Positions 6,773 to 7,663 of a DNA stretch of 7,663 bases are shown here, piece after piece. Source of the DNA: an uncultured Clostridia bacterium (GTDB taxonomy: Bacteria; Bacillota; Clostridia; Christensenellales; Aristaeellaceae); assembly GCA_934643535.1 (NCBI GenBank), contig CAKUCE010000151.1, forward strand, positions 1 to 7,663, written 5' to 3'. The notes below the pieces were generated by a model. It searched no databases. It worked only from the letters and a program-made list of their open reading frames with translations, and had not been told where the DNA came from. The first letter of the stretch is position 1. Every line of letters begins with the position of its first letter. The translations under genes and the position numbers were made by a program.

Positions 6773-7606
6773 CTACCCCTGCCGAACGGCGGCGGTTCCC
6801 CGGCGGATCAGCCGGAAATCCTCCGCAGAAACGATGGCGGGGGAAAGCGTGCGAGTTTCGTTTTTGCTGGGGAGGACGGTGAACAGACGGCTGTTTTCCG
6901 CCGAATATTCCACAGCCCGGAAGCCCAGCCCGTTCAGCAGCCCCTCTGCCGCGCCGGTCACTTCGTCCCGTTCGTCGCCATCCAGCTCGTACACGGCCTC
7001 CATCAGGTCGGCCAGACGTTCCGCCGTGGCGGAACTGCCTTGTTCCCGGCCCCGCAGACTGTCGTTGAGATAGGCAAAGTCGTTGGCGCAGCGGTCGATA
7101 GCGCGTAACTGCCCGTCCAGAACGGCCAGCAGCCGTTCAACGTCCGGCTGAAGGGTCACGCGTACCTCGTCATGCACGGCAGCCTTTCGGCCCTTCCGGC
7201 GCTCGGTCAGCAATGCCGCCGAACCGGCGATTAGCGCCGCCAGCGCGGAGACCCAGCCCAACACGATGCCGCGGAAATAGCAGCACAGCCCGCTGAAGAT
7301 CATCAAAAGCGCCGTCAGCACCACCAGCCACGCCTTGCCGCCCTGCTTTTCAGTCTTCCGGGACTGCGCCACCCATGAGGTGGCAGCCACCGGCGTTTCC
7401 AAAAAGCCCACAGAACCCTTCACCAGACTGAACAGCACTCCCATCTGCTGCCGGAGCACTTCGTCGCTCTGTTGAGCCAGTGTGTTCTGCTCGGTCTGCA
7501 TCAAAGCGTGGCGGATGGCATACACCTGATCGGCTACGCTGGTCTGGTCTTTCAGCGCCGCCCGCAGGGATTCCCGCTGTTCTTCCCAGCATTCAAAGGC
7601 GCTCAT
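6773..7606 (-). CDS. Membrane-hairpin protein with GrpE-like C-terminal segment, likely partner of the Hsp70-like protein
   Basis: The product is 277 residues. The ATG at 7606 overlaps the upstream TGA (ATGA), and AAGGGA lies 8 bases before it, so the start is well supported even though the frame stays open to the window edge. Residues 1-85 are polar and helical, rich in Gln and Glu, perhaps coiled coil. Residues 92-110 and 114-134 are two close hydrophobic segments followed by a basic patch (ERRKGRK), so both ends should be cytoplasmic. Residues 145-235 are helical. The end, LFTVLPSKNETRTLSPAIV then FRLIRRGTAAV (241-274), has the layout of the GrpE beta domain (a V-x-PS strand, then T-x-x-PA-V and a G-containing last strand). 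I infer a membrane-anchored nucleotide-exchange-factor-like role for the next gene, 46 bases downstream. The family is not recognised with certainty. Confidence 0.8.
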   Translation of the reverse strand: MSAFECWEEQRESLRAALKDQTSVADQVYAIRHALMQTEQNTLAQQSDEVLRQQMGVLFSLVKGSVGFLETPVAATSWVAQSRKTEKQGGKAWLVVLTALLMIFSGLCCYFRGIVLGWVSALAALIAGSAALLTERRKGRKAAVHDEVRVTLQPDVERLLAVLDGQLRAIDRCANDFAYLNDSLRGREQGSSATAERLADLMEAVYELDGDERDEVTGAAEGLLNGLGFRAVEYSAENSRLFTVLPSKNETRTLSPAIVSAEDFRLIRRGTAAVRQG

Positions 7607-7663
7607 TCGTTCGTTCCCTTCTGTGTTTTCCCGCTGCCGGAGGCTTTGGCGGAAGCTGTCTTC
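7603..7663 (-). CDS. C-terminal tail of an unseen upstream operon gene (partial)
   Basis: Reading from 7662 leftward, one frame gives 19 residues, KTASAKASGSGKTQKGTNE, then TGA at 7605-7603. Its stop overlaps the start of the next gene as ATGA, the usual sign of translational coupling within an operon. The tail is rich in Lys, Ser, Gly, Ala and Thr, and looks like a disordered end or linker. No function can be read from it. The other frames are also open over so short a stretch, so the call rests on the overlap. Confidence 0.55.
   Translation of the reverse strand, partial: KTASAKASGSGKTQKGTNE

Overview
The window looks like a high-GC member of the Firmicutes, probably a Clostridia-type gut or rumen bacterium. 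The reasons are strong GGAGG/AAGGAG ribosome binding sites, an XRE-type regulator with a membrane tail, a GNAT acetyltransferase of a type common in Firmicutes, and an Hsp70-like operon. No rRNA, tRNA, CRISPR array or insertion sequence was seen. The organism assignment is inference from style, not from a marker gene.

Layout. (1) Bases 1-1951, plus strand: the 3' part of an XRE regulator with about six membrane segments, then a GC hairpin, then a gene joining four membrane segments to a flavodoxin-like domain. An intrinsic terminator follows at 2027-2050. (2) Bases 2140-4025, plus strand: a single-gene unit with its own promoter (TTGACT, 18-base spacer, extended -10), a well placed ribosome binding site, a 583-residue glycoside-hydrolase-like protein, and a strong bidirectional terminator. 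(3) Bases 4048-7663, minus strand: an operon that enters from beyond the right edge. In transcription order it holds the tail of an unseen gene, a membrane protein with a GrpE-like C-terminal segment, an Hsp70-like ATPase and a GNAT acetyltransferase, which ends at the shared terminator.

The operon is the most interesting part. The Hsp70-like protein keeps most nucleotide-binding motifs of DnaK. Where DnaK has its substrate-binding domain, this protein has a charged helical region, a glycine-rich hydrophobic hairpin and a basic helical tail. The gene before it encodes a protein with a similar two-segment hydrophobic hairpin, and its end resembles the beta domain of GrpE. Together they could be a membrane-anchored Hsp70 plus nucleotide-exchange-factor pair. 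This is inferred from motifs and gene order and has not been demonstrated. Long open frames opposite the genes were judged to be shadows caused by high GC.
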